DNA from: Acidobacteriota bacterium
Lineage (GTDB): Bacteria; Acidobacteriota; Blastocatellia; Pyrinomonadales; Pyrinomonadaceae
Reading direction: 5' to 3'
Length of the DNA: 64,000 bases
Assembly (NCBI GenBank): GCA_018269075.1
Contig: JAFDVJ010000035.1
Location: forward strand, 1-64,000
The notes beneath the pieces were generated by a model, which made no database searches, was not told the origin of the DNA, and saw only the letters and a list, made by a program, of their open reading frames with translations. A program made the position numbers and the translations under genes. Positions 7,733-15,500 of this stretch are shown piece after piece. Position 1 is the first letter of the stretch. Every line of letters begins with the position of its first letter.

Positions 7733-8632
7733 CTAATCCAACGCGGCGTCCCGGAGCTTTTCTTTTTTCTCGAGGATGTATTCGGTGAAGGCGCGGATCG
7801 GGGCCGGCTGGGCGCCTTTGAGCGAAACCATCGCGACCGCGCGTTTCAATTCGTGGCCCTTGATCCGGATCTTGGCGAGCTTGCCGGTTTTTATTTCCTC
7901 GCGGACGGCCCACGACGGGATCAGCGAGACGCCGAGCCCGTGCTCGATCATCAGCTTGATGAAATAAGTATCGTTCGATTCGAGCGCCATCGCCGGCTCG
8001 ACCCGGACCTTTTTGAAAAAATCGTCGGTCGCGCGCCGGATCGAGGCGCCGCGCTCGAACAAAATCAGGCGTTCCTTTTCGAGCTCTTTGATCGAGATTT
8101 CGGCGCGTTTCGCGAGCCGGTGCTTCTTGCCGACGACCAGCACCAGCTCGTCCTCGAAAAGCGGCGTCACCTGCAGCGTCGGCGAGTAGACTTCGAGCGA
8201 CGCGAAACCGACGTCGGCGACGCCTTCGAGAATGTCCTCGACCGTCTGCTCGGTCGAAACCGTCGTCCGGAAAACCAGCTCGACCGTCTCGAACGCGTCC
8301 ATAAAATCCTCGAACAGCGGCGCGAACAGATAGACGAGCGCCTGCGTCGCGGCCGCCACGCGAACGCGGCCCGTAATGTTTTCCGAAACCTTCTCGCGCA
8401 GCTCCTCGGCTTCTTTCAGAATTCTCTCCGCGTAATGGAGCGCGATCCGGCCGGCGTCGGTCAGAAGCACGCCGCTTTTCGCGCGGATGAAAAGCGGCAC
8501 GCCGAGCTCTTCTTCGAGCGCCTTCATCTGGTGGCTGACCGCCGACTGCGTCAGATGAAGCTTTTCCGAAGCCTTCGTAAAATTCAGGGTCTCGGCGATC
8601 GCGGTAAACGTCCTTAGCTGCCAAAGTTCCAT
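7733..8632 (-). CDS. LysR-family transcriptional regulator
   Basis: A 299-residue LysR-type regulator. The N-terminal winged helix-turn-helix (MELWQLRTFTAIAETLNFTKASEKLHLTQSAVSHQ...) covers residues 1-60. A linker helix and a two-lobed effector-binding domain follow (VRVAAATQALVYLFAPLF, DVGFASLEVYSPTLQVTPLFEDELVLVV, GLGVSLIPSWAV). ATG 8632 gives the canonical MELWQLRTF start, although the frame opens at 8653. The gene is divergent from the small gene at 8776. A CATTA-N10-TAATG box in the gap fits the T-N11-A pattern of LysR binding sites. The effector is unknown. The domain resembles the CysB/CbbR-like subgroup. Confidence 0.92.
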   Translation of the reverse strand: MELWQLRTFTAIAETLNFTKASEKLHLTQSAVSHQMKALEEELGVPLFIRAKSGVLLTDAGRIALHYAERILKEAEELREKVSENITGRVRVAAATQALVYLFAPLFEDFMDAFETVELVFRTTVSTEQTVEDILEGVADVGFASLEVYSPTLQVTPLFEDELVLVVGKKHRLAKRAEISIKELEKERLILFERGASIRRATDDFFKKVRVEPAMALESNDTYFIKLMIEHGLGVSLIPSWAVREEIKTGKLAKIRIKGHELKRAVAMVSLKGAQPAPIRAFTEYILEKKEKLRDAALD

Positions 8633-8650
8633 TATTTCAATCTTTACAAG

Positions 8651-8670
8651 CATTAGAACGATTCATAATG
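8651..8670. promoter_or_regulatory. Candidate LysR-type binding box
   Basis: CATTA (8651-8655) and its exact complement TAATG (8666-8670) are separated by 10 bases, and the pair contains the T-N11-A arrangement. It lies 19 bases upstream of the lysR-type start and just upstream of the candidate promoter of the divergent gene, the usual place for autoregulation and activation. Confidence 0.4.
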
Positions 8671-8687
8671 CTGATGAAAAATAAGAG

Positions 8688-8715
8688 TTGGTAATCAACG
8701 TAACGGAATTATTAT
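8688..8715 (+). promoter_or_regulatory. Candidate sigma-70-like promoter for the 8776 gene
   Basis: TTGGTA (8688-8693), a 16-base spacer and TATTAT (8710-8715). It would give a leader of about 55 bases before the ATG at 8776. The call rests on hexamer similarity and on its place in a divergent gap. Confidence 0.3.
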
Positions 8716-8775
8716 ACTTGATTATGGCCTCCGATGCGCGGAGGCGAACATAAATTTTGATAGAGGCATTATATT

Positions 8776-9096
8776 ATGATTTTTTACCAGTTGGATTACG
8801 TTGTCGAAGAAGTTTTGAAAAACACGCCGTCGCCGGAGCAGCTCCGGCTCAGAAAATACCTGAACCGGGATTTCCCGCAAAACGAGGCGAAATATTTGTG
8901 GGGACGGATCGTCGATCACAAATGGTACGTCGGCGAACGGCTCCGCCGCGACGTCGGCTTCCGGGTCGCCGCGATCGATTATTTCGAAAATTTCTACGAG
9001 CCGCAAAACCTTTCCAAAACCAAACCCGGCGCCTGGCGCCGGATACTCGGCCCGCTCAATTCGATTTCGGATTTCGGATTTCGGATTTCGGATTGA
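8776..9096 (+). CDS. Small conserved-looking protein with a repeat-derived C-terminus
   Basis: A 106-residue soluble protein. The segment IVDHKWYVGERLRRDVGFRVAAIDYFENFY (about residues 45-74) recalls a short motif in DUF4032-type proteins, where a similar H-K/R-W-Y/F, E, RDVG pattern occurs; this resemblance is from memory and is tentative. A GAGG tract precedes the ATG by about 9 bases. The last residues (SISDFGFRISD, then the TGA stop) are the translation of the ATTTCGG array, so the repeat supplies the tail and stop codon. The gene is divergent from the LysR regulator and may be its target. The function is not recognised. Confidence 0.6.
   Translation: MIFYQLDYVVEEVLKNTPSPEQLRLRKYLNRDFPQNEAKYLWGRIVDHKWYVGERLRRDVGFRVAAIDYFENFYEPQNLSKTKPGAWRRILGPLNSISDFGFRISD
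9063..9095. repeat. Unpaired ATTTCGG array inside a gene's 3' end
   Basis: Four and a half copies of ATTTCGG lie within the last codons of the 8776 gene. The sequence right after it (CGAACGCTTCGATTT, about 9104-9118) is the near complement of AAATCGAAGCGTCCGAA in the spacer of the paired element at 48961-49075. This looks like half of such an element. Confidence 0.75.
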
Positions 9097-9382
9097 TCCG
9101 GATTCGAACGCTTCGATTTACAGTTTTACCAGGCTGCAGTAAAGCCGGCAGCGAAACCGGTTGGGAAAAGGGGCGGTTCAGGGTAAGTTCGCCGGTTTAA
9201 CTGTCCACCAAAACACTAAATGATTTCGTGTCTTTCGTGTTTTTAAACACCTAGCCAAAAGTAATGAGAGATTTAGAATATTGAAAGCCGGATTTTTTGG
9301 GTTCAAACCGGGAAATATCCGGCTTGCTGCTTAATGCATCGACGACCGCTGCGCCGAAGTCTGGTCTGCTCAGGACGCGGCG

Positions 9383-9525
9383 GCGGACTGGAGCGCAACC
9401 GTCCCGGTTGCCAACGCCGCGCGAGCGGTGTCAAACGTTTCGATTACTTTCGACGTCACGGCCAGCGCGGCGCTTCTTCGCGCTGTCGCGCTCATGGCAA
9501 CCGGGACGGTTGCGCTCCAGTCCGC
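9383..9525. repeat. Tail-to-tail pair of ACTGGAGCGC hairpin elements
   Basis: Arms of 31 bases (9383-9413, 9495-9525) are exact complements around 81 bases. Each arm starts with ACTGGAGCGC and contains its own 7-bp hairpin GCAACCG-TCC-CGGTTGC. The left unit continues into a second hairpin, ACGCCGC-GCGA-GCGGTGT. The family recurs at the right end of the window with different but compensating stem bases. Confidence 0.75.
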
Positions 9526-9678
9526 TTTCGCGCTCCGAAATCAGACAATTTCCTGATGCCGCATAATATCCGGCCCGGTGTTCAGTGGACAGTTAACCCA
9601 ACGTTCGCGGCTCGAACGATCATTCGATCAAAGGCGGGTACGCCGATAATTCCTCTGTTTTTATGACATCCTGGTATT

Positions 9679-9779
9679 AGTGACAAAACTTATTGGAAGA
9701 AGTGTCGGTTCGGGTCGCGTTCGCTTTTTTGATCTTCCACTAAACACACTAAATTTCTTTAAGAATTCTTCCGCCAACT
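9679..9779. mobile_element. MITE-like palindromic element, copy 2 (shortened)
   Basis: It begins AGTGACAAAACTTATTGGAA (9679-9698), matching the terminal repeat of the 2980 copy. It shares GGTCGCGTTCGCTTTTTT (about 9714-9730) with the right half of that copy and CCACTAAACACACTAAA with its central stem. It ends near TTCCGCCAACT. Only one half of the central palindrome is kept. Confidence 0.55.
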
Positions 9780-9970
9780 GCGAACGGTGCCGGCCGCGGC
9801 GGTCAGCGGGGCCGGCTATTTTCGGTCGGATCTCGAATCGGTTCAGTCGTTTCGCCGGATTTCGCCGGAACGTGAATTCTGCTACAATCGAAAAACCGAC
9901 AAATATTCCCCGGGCTTCGATTTGTGGTCGAATGGCCGACGCGTTAAAATTCAGTCGAGGAGAACGAGAA

Positions 9971-10192
9971 ATGGCTTTGGTGATGTATGTGAAACCCGGC
10001 TGCCCGTACTGTCAGCGGGCGCGGGATTATTACAACGAAAACGGCATCGAATTCATCGAATACGATGCCCAGAACGATAAGGCGCGACAACGGGAAATGC
10101 TTGATTATTCGGGCGGCGATCTGGTCGTCCCGTGCATCGTCAAAGACGGTGAATACGTCGCTTCGGGCTGGGGCGATCCGCCGCGCGGCTGA
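9971..10192 (+). CDS. Glutaredoxin-like thiol oxidoreductase
   Basis: A 73-residue protein with a single glutaredoxin/NrdH-like fold. The dithiol active site is C11-PY-C14 (KPGCPYCQRARDYY), the cis-proline segment is VVPCIV (usual TVP), and the C-terminus is short and glycine-rich. ATG 9971 is preceded by GAGGAGAACGAG, a strong Shine-Dalgarno; the upstream part of the frame is repeat sequence. It would reduce disulfides or mixed disulfides in the cytoplasm. The extra cysteine after the cis-proline is unusual. A terminator hairpin follows 17 bases after the stop, so it is probably monocistronic. Confidence 0.88.
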   Translation: MALVMYVKPGCPYCQRARDYYNENGIEFIEYDAQNDKARQREMLDYSGGDLVVPCIVKDGEYVASGWGDPPRG

Positions 10193-10208
10193 ACGATCAT
10201 CCCCGATT

Positions 10209-10232
10209 AACCGGCAGTTCGCCGGTTTTATT
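10209..10232 (+). terminator. Rho-independent terminator after the glutaredoxin gene
   Basis: AACCGGC/GCCGGTT forms a 7-bp stem with a 5-base loop (AGTTC), followed by TTATTT. It sits 17 bases after the stop codon. Confidence 0.6.
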
Positions 10233-10357
10233 TGCGGATCGAGAATCGTGGATTGCGGTTTTTTGAAATTTGTCTATAATATCAAACTTTACTCGGAAAG
10301 ATTTCGGGATTAAACTTAGAACAAGTCCGATACCCGAAAGCAAAATCCGACATCTGT

Positions 10358-12799
10358 ATGATTGGTTCGAAGATTAACCAATATTTAATCAAGGAAAAAC
10401 TCGGCGCAGGCGGACAAGGTACAGTTTACAAGGCCCTCGACACGAAACTGAACCGCACCGTCGTCATCAAGGTCCTGCCGCCGGAACTGACTTCCAAAAC
10501 CGCCAACTTCAAACGCTTCGAGCGCGAGGCCCAGCTCTGTTCCCAACTCGATCATCCCAACATCTGCACCATCTACGACTTTCACGAGGCCAACGGGATC
10601 TATTACATCGCGATGCAGTACGTCGAGGGCAAAAACGTCCGCCAGCTCGTCGCCGGCCGGCCGCTCGAACTGAAGAGCGCGCTCTCGATCGCCATTCAGA
10701 CCTGCAACGCGCTCGCCTACACGCATTCGCGCGGCATCATCCACCGCGACATCAAGGCCGGCAACGTGATGGTCACGAGCGAGGGACAGGTCAAGATCCT
10801 CGATTTCGGGCTCGCCAAGCTGCTCCAGGACGAACCCGCCGAGCACGGCCGCGGCGCCGAGCGCGCCGAACTGACCGAGATCGGAATTCCCTACGGAACG
10901 GCGACCTACGCCGCGCCCGAACAGGCCAAGGGCGAACGCGCCGATCATCGCGCCGACATTTTTTCGACCGGGGTGCTGCTGTATGAAATGCTCACCGGAA
11001 TCTGGGCGTTTCAGGGGAAGACGGTGATCGACGTGCGCCATCAGGTGCTGCACGGGACGCCGAAACCGCTCGCGCAGATGCGGCTCAACGAGCCGCTTCC
11101 GCCGCAGCTTCAACAAATTATCGACAAGGCTTTGGCCAAACAGCCGAAAGACCGCTATCAAAAGATTGCGACGATGCGCGACGAGCTTCGCGCCATCCTG
11201 CAGGACATTTCAGGTATGCCTGTTTTACAAAACGATATGTACGCGCCGCGCCACGCCGAAAACAACGTGGTCAAACGCGCGTGGAACTGGATCACCGGAA
11301 AGACCGGTTCCGAAAACACGACCGGCCGCACGCCGTCGGTCTCGAATGCCCCGATCTCGAATTCGTACGCGCCTGAAATGACGCTGACGGCGACCGGCTC
11401 GGAAAAGAAAAGCGTCGCGATCCTGCCGTTCAAGAATCTCGGTCAGGATTCGAACTCGAATTTTTACGAATTCGCGCTCGCCGACGCCGTCATCACCGAG
11501 CTCGCGCAATTGAAATCGCTCGTCGTCCGGCCGAGCTCGATCATCGCCAAATATCAGGGCATCGACATCGATCCGCGCGACGCCGGCCAGGAACTGCGCG
11601 TCCACGCCGTGCTCTCGGCCGGGTTCATCCGCTCGGGCGACCGGATGCGCGTGACGGCGCAGCTGCTCGACGTCGCGTCGGGCGAGATTCTCTGGAGCGA
11701 CCGGATCGACGCCGAGGGCGGCGACATCCTCGCGCTGCAGGACATCATCGGCCAGCGGATTCTCGACGGGCTCCGGCTCGAGCTCTCGGAAAAGGAACAG
11801 GAAAAGCTCGGCCGCCGGCCGACCGACAACGCCGAAGCGTGGGAAGAATACCTGCGCGGCCGCGACAATTTCGGGCGCTTCATCTTCCGCACGGTCTCGA
11901 ACGAGGACTGCGAGGCGGCGATTCACAACTTCAAGCACGCGATCGATCTCGACCCGCATTTCGCGCTCGCTTATTCCGGCCTCGGCGCGTGCTACGCGAA
12001 CCGTTTCCTCAAGGGACTCGGCGAACCGGAAGACTACACGCTCGCCGAAAGCGCGTTCACGAAGGCGTTTTTCTACGATCCGAACGTCACCGAGGCGCGC
12101 GTGCTGACGGTGATGATCTATATGGCGCGCGGCGAAAAGAAAAAAGCGCGGGCCGAGATCAAGACGCTCCAGGAACAGTTTCCGAACGACGCGCCGCTTT
12201 ATTTCGTCAAGGGCATTATGCACCGGCTCGACGGCGATTACGACCAGTCGCTGCGGGCGTTCGAAAAACTCGCCCGGCTCGATCCGGCCGCCCGCGTCGT
12301 CGCCGCCTACAACCGGGCCCGCGTCTTTCTTTACCAGAAACGCTTCGACGAGGCGATGCACGAGATCGAGAAAGGCATCAAGGTCGAGCCCAACCACCCG
12401 ATGCTCCGGATCTTTCACGCCGCGACGCTGTTTCACCGCGGCGACCGCGAGGCCGGCATCGCGATGCTCGAAAAGGTGATCCGCGAAAACCCGCGGCTCG
12501 ACGGCATCCGGCCGCTGCTCGCCGCTTTTCTGGCGGCGGTCGGCCGCACCGAAGACGCCCGCGCCCAGCTCAGCGAAGAAGCGCTGATGCTCGCCAAATC
12601 GGATCACGATATGGCCTACTGGACGGGCGAGGCCTTCGCCCAGCTCGGCGACAAGGATATGGCCTTCAAATGGCTCAACCGCGCGCTCAAGCTCGGCAAC
12701 GAGAACAAGACTTTCTATCTCAACGACCCGTGTCTCGAACCGGTCCGCAGCGACCCGCGCTTCGCCGAGCTGATCGCCCAGATGGGCAAGGAAAACTAG
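10358..12799 (+). CDS. Ser/Thr protein kinase with TolB-like and TPR domains
   Basis: An 813-residue protein. Its kinase domain (1-275) is complete: glycine loop GAGGQG (16-21), ATP-anchoring K38, catalytic loop HRDIKAGN (129-136, D131), DFG (149-151) and APEQ. A linker (about 285-340) follows, without an obvious transmembrane helix. Next comes a TolB-N-like/adenylate-cyclase-associated segment (SVAILPFKNLGQDSNSNFYEFALADAVITEL..., about 350-485), then TPR repeats to the C-terminus (AWEEYLRGRDNF..., ALAYSGLGACYANR, NRARVFLYQKRFDEA). This architecture is common in Acidobacteria. It should phosphorylate Ser/Thr residues in response to a signal read by the TPR/TolB part. No cognate substrate is adjacent. 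Confidence 0.93.
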   Translation: MIGSKINQYLIKEKLGAGGQGTVYKALDTKLNRTVVIKVLPPELTSKTANFKRFEREAQLCSQLDHPNICTIYDFHEANGIYYIAMQYVEGKNVRQLVAGRPLELKSALSIAIQTCNALAYTHSRGIIHRDIKAGNVMVTSEGQVKILDFGLAKLLQDEPAEHGRGAERAELTEIGIPYGTATYAAPEQAKGERADHRADIFSTGVLLYEMLTGIWAFQGKTVIDVRHQVLHGTPKPLAQMRLNEPLPPQLQQIIDKALAKQPKDRYQKIATMRDELRAILQDISGMPVLQNDMYAPRHAENNVVKRAWNWITGKTGSENTTGRTPSVSNAPISNSYAPEMTLTATGSEKKSVAILPFKNLGQDSNSNFYEFALADAVITELAQLKSLVVRPSSIIAKYQGIDIDPRDAGQELRVHAVLSAGFIRSGDRMRVTAQLLDVASGEILWSDRIDAEGGDILALQDIIGQRILDGLRLELSEKEQEKLGRRPTDNAEAWEEYLRGRDNFGRFIFRTVSNEDCEAAIHNFKHAIDLDPHFALAYSGLGACYANRFLKGLGEPEDYTLAESAFTKAFFYDPNVTEARVLTVMIYMARGEKKKARAEIKTLQEQFPNDAPLYFVKGIMHRLDGDYDQSLRAFEKLARLDPAARVVAAYNRARVFLYQKRFDEAMHEIEKGIKVEPNHPMLRIFHAATLFHRGDREAGIAMLEKVIRENPRLDGIRPLLAAFLAAVGRTEDARAQLSEEALMLAKSDHDMAYWTGEAFAQLGDKDMAFKWLNRALKLGNENKTFYLNDPCLEPVRSDPRFAELIAQMGKEN

Positions 12800-12802
12800 G
12801 GC

Positions 12803-13042
12803 GATTTCGGATTTCGGATTTCGGATTTCGGATTGGCCCGGGGCGGTGACTTTTCGGTTTTTCGGGAAGAAGCTCGGAGTTGAAGGAAATTGATCAAAAT
12901 GGCCGGTTTTCCGCGGGAAACCGGCCATTTTCATTGATTAAGGATTTTTATCGAAACCAGGTCGAAGTCGGACGACGGCTCGAAAAGCAAAAACCGCTCA
13001 TACCGAAACCAATCCGACATCCGAAATCCGAAATCCGAAATC
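12803..13042. repeat. Inverted pair of ATTTCGG arrays around a terminator
   Basis: ATTTCGG copies at 12803-12834 and CCGAAAT copies at 13012-13042 enclose a 177-base spacer that contains the strong hairpin at 12896-12931. It fills the gap between the convergent kinase and methyltransferase genes. Confidence 0.85.
12896..12931. terminator. Bidirectional intrinsic terminator
   Basis: A perfect 14-bp stem (AAAATGGCCGGTTT with its complement) closes an 8-base loop, with A-runs and T-runs at both ends. It lies between two convergent genes and can end both transcripts, including that of the long minus-strand polysaccharide cluster. Confidence 0.75.
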
Positions 13043-13046
13043 GGTA

Positions 13047-13847
13047 TCATTTTCTCATTTCGACGACGCGGACGCTGGCGAGATTTTTGAGAAACGGCGC
13101 GGCCCGGAGGATTTTTCCGTCGAGTCTGATCGCTTTGTGGAGCAGGCTTTCCGGCAGGCCCAGAACCTCGATCAGGTTGACGAACGGGATCGAAAAGGCG
13201 CGGCTTTTAAGGCTCGTGAAGCGCGCCGCGAACCGTTCGAGCTCGGCTTCGGTCAGCGGCCGCTCGAACGGCGAAACGTCGGGCGACCGATACGGGATCA
13301 GCTTCCGGACGAACCGGATGAAGCGCGAATTTCTGACCGGTTCGAGAAAGATCGCGCGGCCGCCTTTTTTGAGGACGCGAAAGACCTCGGCCGAGGCCAG
13401 TTCGAGATCGAGATGATGGAGGATCGCGATCCCGAAGACGACGTCGACCGATTCCGCGGCAAGCGGCAGCTCGTGCGCCGAACCGACCCGCAGGTCCGCG
13501 TTTTCGCCGACGCCGTGCAGCGCGAGCCGCCGTTTGCCGAGCTCGATCAATTCGGGCGAGATATCGATCCCGATCACCTTTTCCGCGCCGTGAAACGCGA
13601 TCAGAGCGCTGTTTTCGCCGGCCCCGCAGCCGTAATCGAGAACCGTCAGGCCGCGCGCGTCGCCGAGCAGGTGATACGCGTATTCGAGATAATAGGGCGT
13701 GTCCGCGGGCGGATTGAGGTATCTCTTGATGTTTTCTTCGGTCAGCCGCAGATCTTCGCTCTCGCGTCTTCCGGCCTCGCCGGCGCTTCGCTCGACCTCG
13801 ACTTTTTCCCACTTTTTAATGACTTCGAAATTTATCGCTGTGTTCAT
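13047..13847 (-). CDS. Class I SAM methyltransferase, last gene of the polysaccharide cluster
   Basis: A 266-residue methyltransferase. Motif I is VLDYGCGAGENS (about 69-80), then IGIDISPELIELGKRR, and the GIAILHHLDL / LKKGGRAIFLEP strands of the UbiE/Methyltransf_11 family. Its ATG overlaps the stop of the upstream beta-helix gene by 4 bases (13844-13847), so translation is coupled. From context it probably methylates a sugar or lipid-linked glycan intermediate; a quinone or other small molecule cannot be excluded. No signal peptide is present, and the C-terminal 80 residues may form a substrate cap. Confidence 0.82.
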   Translation of the reverse strand: MNTAINFEVIKKWEKVEVERSAGEAGRRESEDLRLTEENIKRYLNPPADTPYYLEYAYHLLGDARGLTVLDYGCGAGENSALIAFHGAEKVIGIDISPELIELGKRRLALHGVGENADLRVGSAHELPLAAESVDVVFGIAILHHLDLELASAEVFRVLKKGGRAIFLEPVRNSRFIRFVRKLIPYRSPDVSPFERPLTEAELERFAARFTSLKSRAFSIPFVNLIEVLGLPESLLHKAIRLDGKILRAAPFLKNLASVRVVEMRK

Positions 13848-15418
13848 TTCTTCTGCACCTTTCCTATTTCAGTTTCCAAAGCGTCGATATCGCAGCCCGC
13901 TTTTTTCTCGCGAAACTTCGAATTCGGCGCGAGCCGGTAATTGCCCGACTGGCGGGCGACGAAGCCGACCGCGTCGAAACTGTCGACGAGCGCGCTGCGC
14001 GGGGGCAGGTAAATGTCGCTCTTCGGAATGCTTTTGCCGTTGACGATGACGTTGTCGGCGAAGATCCCGTCGGCGAAATATTTCGCGAGCACGGCCTTTC
14101 CGATGATTCCGTCGCCGGTAAAGCCGTAATTGTTGTTCGAAAAAATGTTGCTCCGAAAAACGAATCGCCGGGTCGGGTCGCCGTGCGCGGTGATCACGTT
14201 GCCGTCGTGAAAGACCGTGTTGTTGGCGACCGTCACGTCCTCGCCGCCGGCGATCTTGATGAACAGGCCGTCGGAGCCGAAATTCCGCGAATCGATGTTT
14301 TCGAACAGGTTGTTGACGACCGACACGCGCTTCATCGTCGCGCTCGGATGAATGTCGTCGCTGCCCAGAAAATTGATGCCGCCGCCGCTGTTGCGGATGA
14401 CGTTGTTCTGCATCAGAACGTCCTCGACCGTGCTCCACGGCGCGGTTCCGTTCTCGTTTCTGACGGTCAGCCGGACGGCCATCTCGTCGAAGCTGTTCTC
14501 GATGATATTCCCGACGATCCGGACGTTGCGCGCGTTTTTGAGCTCGAACGTGCATTTGATCGTCACATTGCGCCGCCACTCGGCCGGTTTGGTGAGCAGG
14601 TTGTTGCGGATCTCGATGTCGGTCGGGACGAGATTTTTGATGCTCGGGTCGGCGCCGCCGAAGAGGATGTTCTCGGCGCCGGCCTCAAGATAATTGTTGA
14701 CGATTTTGTAGCCGCCCGAACCGTTCCAGCCGGCGATCGCCTGCGTCTCTTCCTCGCGGTAGGCGAAACCGGCCAGGTAACTGTTTTTGATGACCGTGTT
14801 CGCGCTGTTGAGCATCACGCCGCGCCGCGTCTTGCCCTTCGGGTTCGGATGCAGGTAGCAGCGGTCGAGCTCGAAATCGTGCGGCATCTCGTCGGCTTTC
14901 TGGCTGTCCGTCCCGAGACTGATGAGATTGTAGACGTAGTCGTTCCCGGCCGGCGCGAATTCGATCCCGACGAACCGGTAATGATGCGCTTTCGGCGCGG
15001 TCTTGACGGCCGGATCGCCGCCGCCCGCGCTCAGGATCTTCGGCATCCGCGCCGCGTCCGAAGGAGACACGCGAACGCCGTCCTTCGGCAGTTTGTCGAG
15101 CTCGGACGACTGGATCGTGATGAATTCAACGCCCGATTTTGCGGGCAGCGTGAACGAGCCGGCGTAACTCGCCCCGGACTGCAGGACGATCGTGTCGCCG
15201 GGCCGGGCGCGGTCGAGCGCGGCCTGAAAGTTTCCGCCCGCCCGCACGTAAATCGTCGAGCCGCTGATCGTCAGACCGTCGCCGGTCCAAAAATCGGGAA
15301 CCAGAAAATAAACGCCGACCGCGAGCGGGATCGCCAGAAACGCGCACAGCGCGAGCAGCCACAAACGCCGGCGTCCCGCCGCTTTCTTCCGCCAGTTTGG
15401 CTTTTCCAATCGCTTCAT
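13844..15418 (-). CDS. Membrane-anchored right-handed parallel beta-helix protein
   Basis: About 524 residues. A basic N-terminus (MKRLEKPNWRKKAAGRRR) precedes one hydrophobic helix (LWLLALCAFLAIPLAVGVYFLV), then a periplasmic beta-helix of pectate-lyase/NosD-like coils with many N-x-I/N-N-x-I/V steps (IEIRNNLL, VRIVGNIIENS, VLMQNNVIRNS, VSVVNNLFENI, VTVANNTVFH, FRSNIFSNNNYG). It resembles chondroitinase-B-type and right-handed beta-helix proteins; catalytic residues cannot be assigned. The frame extends to 15481, but that part translates repeat sequence, so ATG 15418 (or 15442) is preferred. In an export cluster it may trim, bind or epimerise the polymer. Confidence 0.75.
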   Translation of the reverse strand: MKRLEKPNWRKKAAGRRRLWLLALCAFLAIPLAVGVYFLVPDFWTGDGLTISGSTIYVRAGGNFQAALDRARPGDTIVLQSGASYAGSFTLPAKSGVEFITIQSSELDKLPKDGVRVSPSDAARMPKILSAGGGDPAVKTAPKAHHYRFVGIEFAPAGNDYVYNLISLGTDSQKADEMPHDFELDRCYLHPNPKGKTRRGVMLNSANTVIKNSYLAGFAYREEETQAIAGWNGSGGYKIVNNYLEAGAENILFGGADPSIKNLVPTDIEIRNNLLTKPAEWRRNVTIKCTFELKNARNVRIVGNIIENSFDEMAVRLTVRNENGTAPWSTVEDVLMQNNVIRNSGGGINFLGSDDIHPSATMKRVSVVNNLFENIDSRNFGSDGLFIKIAGGEDVTVANNTVFHDGNVITAHGDPTRRFVFRSNIFSNNNYGFTGDGIIGKAVLAKYFADGIFADNVIVNGKSIPKSDIYLPPRSALVDSFDAVGFVARQSGNYRLAPNSKFREKKAGCDIDALETEIGKVQKK

Positions 15419-15425
15419 CAAAGTA

Positions 15426-15496
15426 AATTCGGGATTCGGCATCGCGCGCCCTGCGTCAGGGCCGCAATCCGAAATCCGCAATCCGAAATCCGAAAT
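15426..15496. repeat. Degenerate ATTTCGG/CCGAAAT element
   Basis: Four CCGCAAT/CCGAAAT words at 15462-15496 face a decayed ATTCGGGATTCGG arm at 15427-15439. It lies in the gap between the YdcF-like and beta-helix genes, inside an otherwise tight operon. Confidence 0.6.
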
Positions 15497-15500
15497 TTAC

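Larger units (their letters stand above)
9097..9970. other. Gene-free stretch packed with inverted repeats
   Basis: No protein-coding frame here looks real: those present translate hairpin arms and share no codon character with neighbours. The stretch holds the following:
- a core-like fragment of the MITE-like element (about 9205-9247);
- an outer inverted pair, GGTTTAACTGTCCAC (9195-9209) and GTGGACAGTTAACC (9585-9598);
- a 31-bp perfect inverted repeat (9383-9413 with 9495-9525);
- a second MITE-like copy (9679-9779).
The promoter of the glutaredoxin gene should lie in its last 150 bases; I saw no clear one. Confidence 0.7.

Noticed and set aside
9297-9666. Overlapping 89- and 110-codon frames in the 9.1-10 kb gap
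   Set aside because: They run through the exact inverted-repeat arms and translate hairpin DNA; no start signal or domain.
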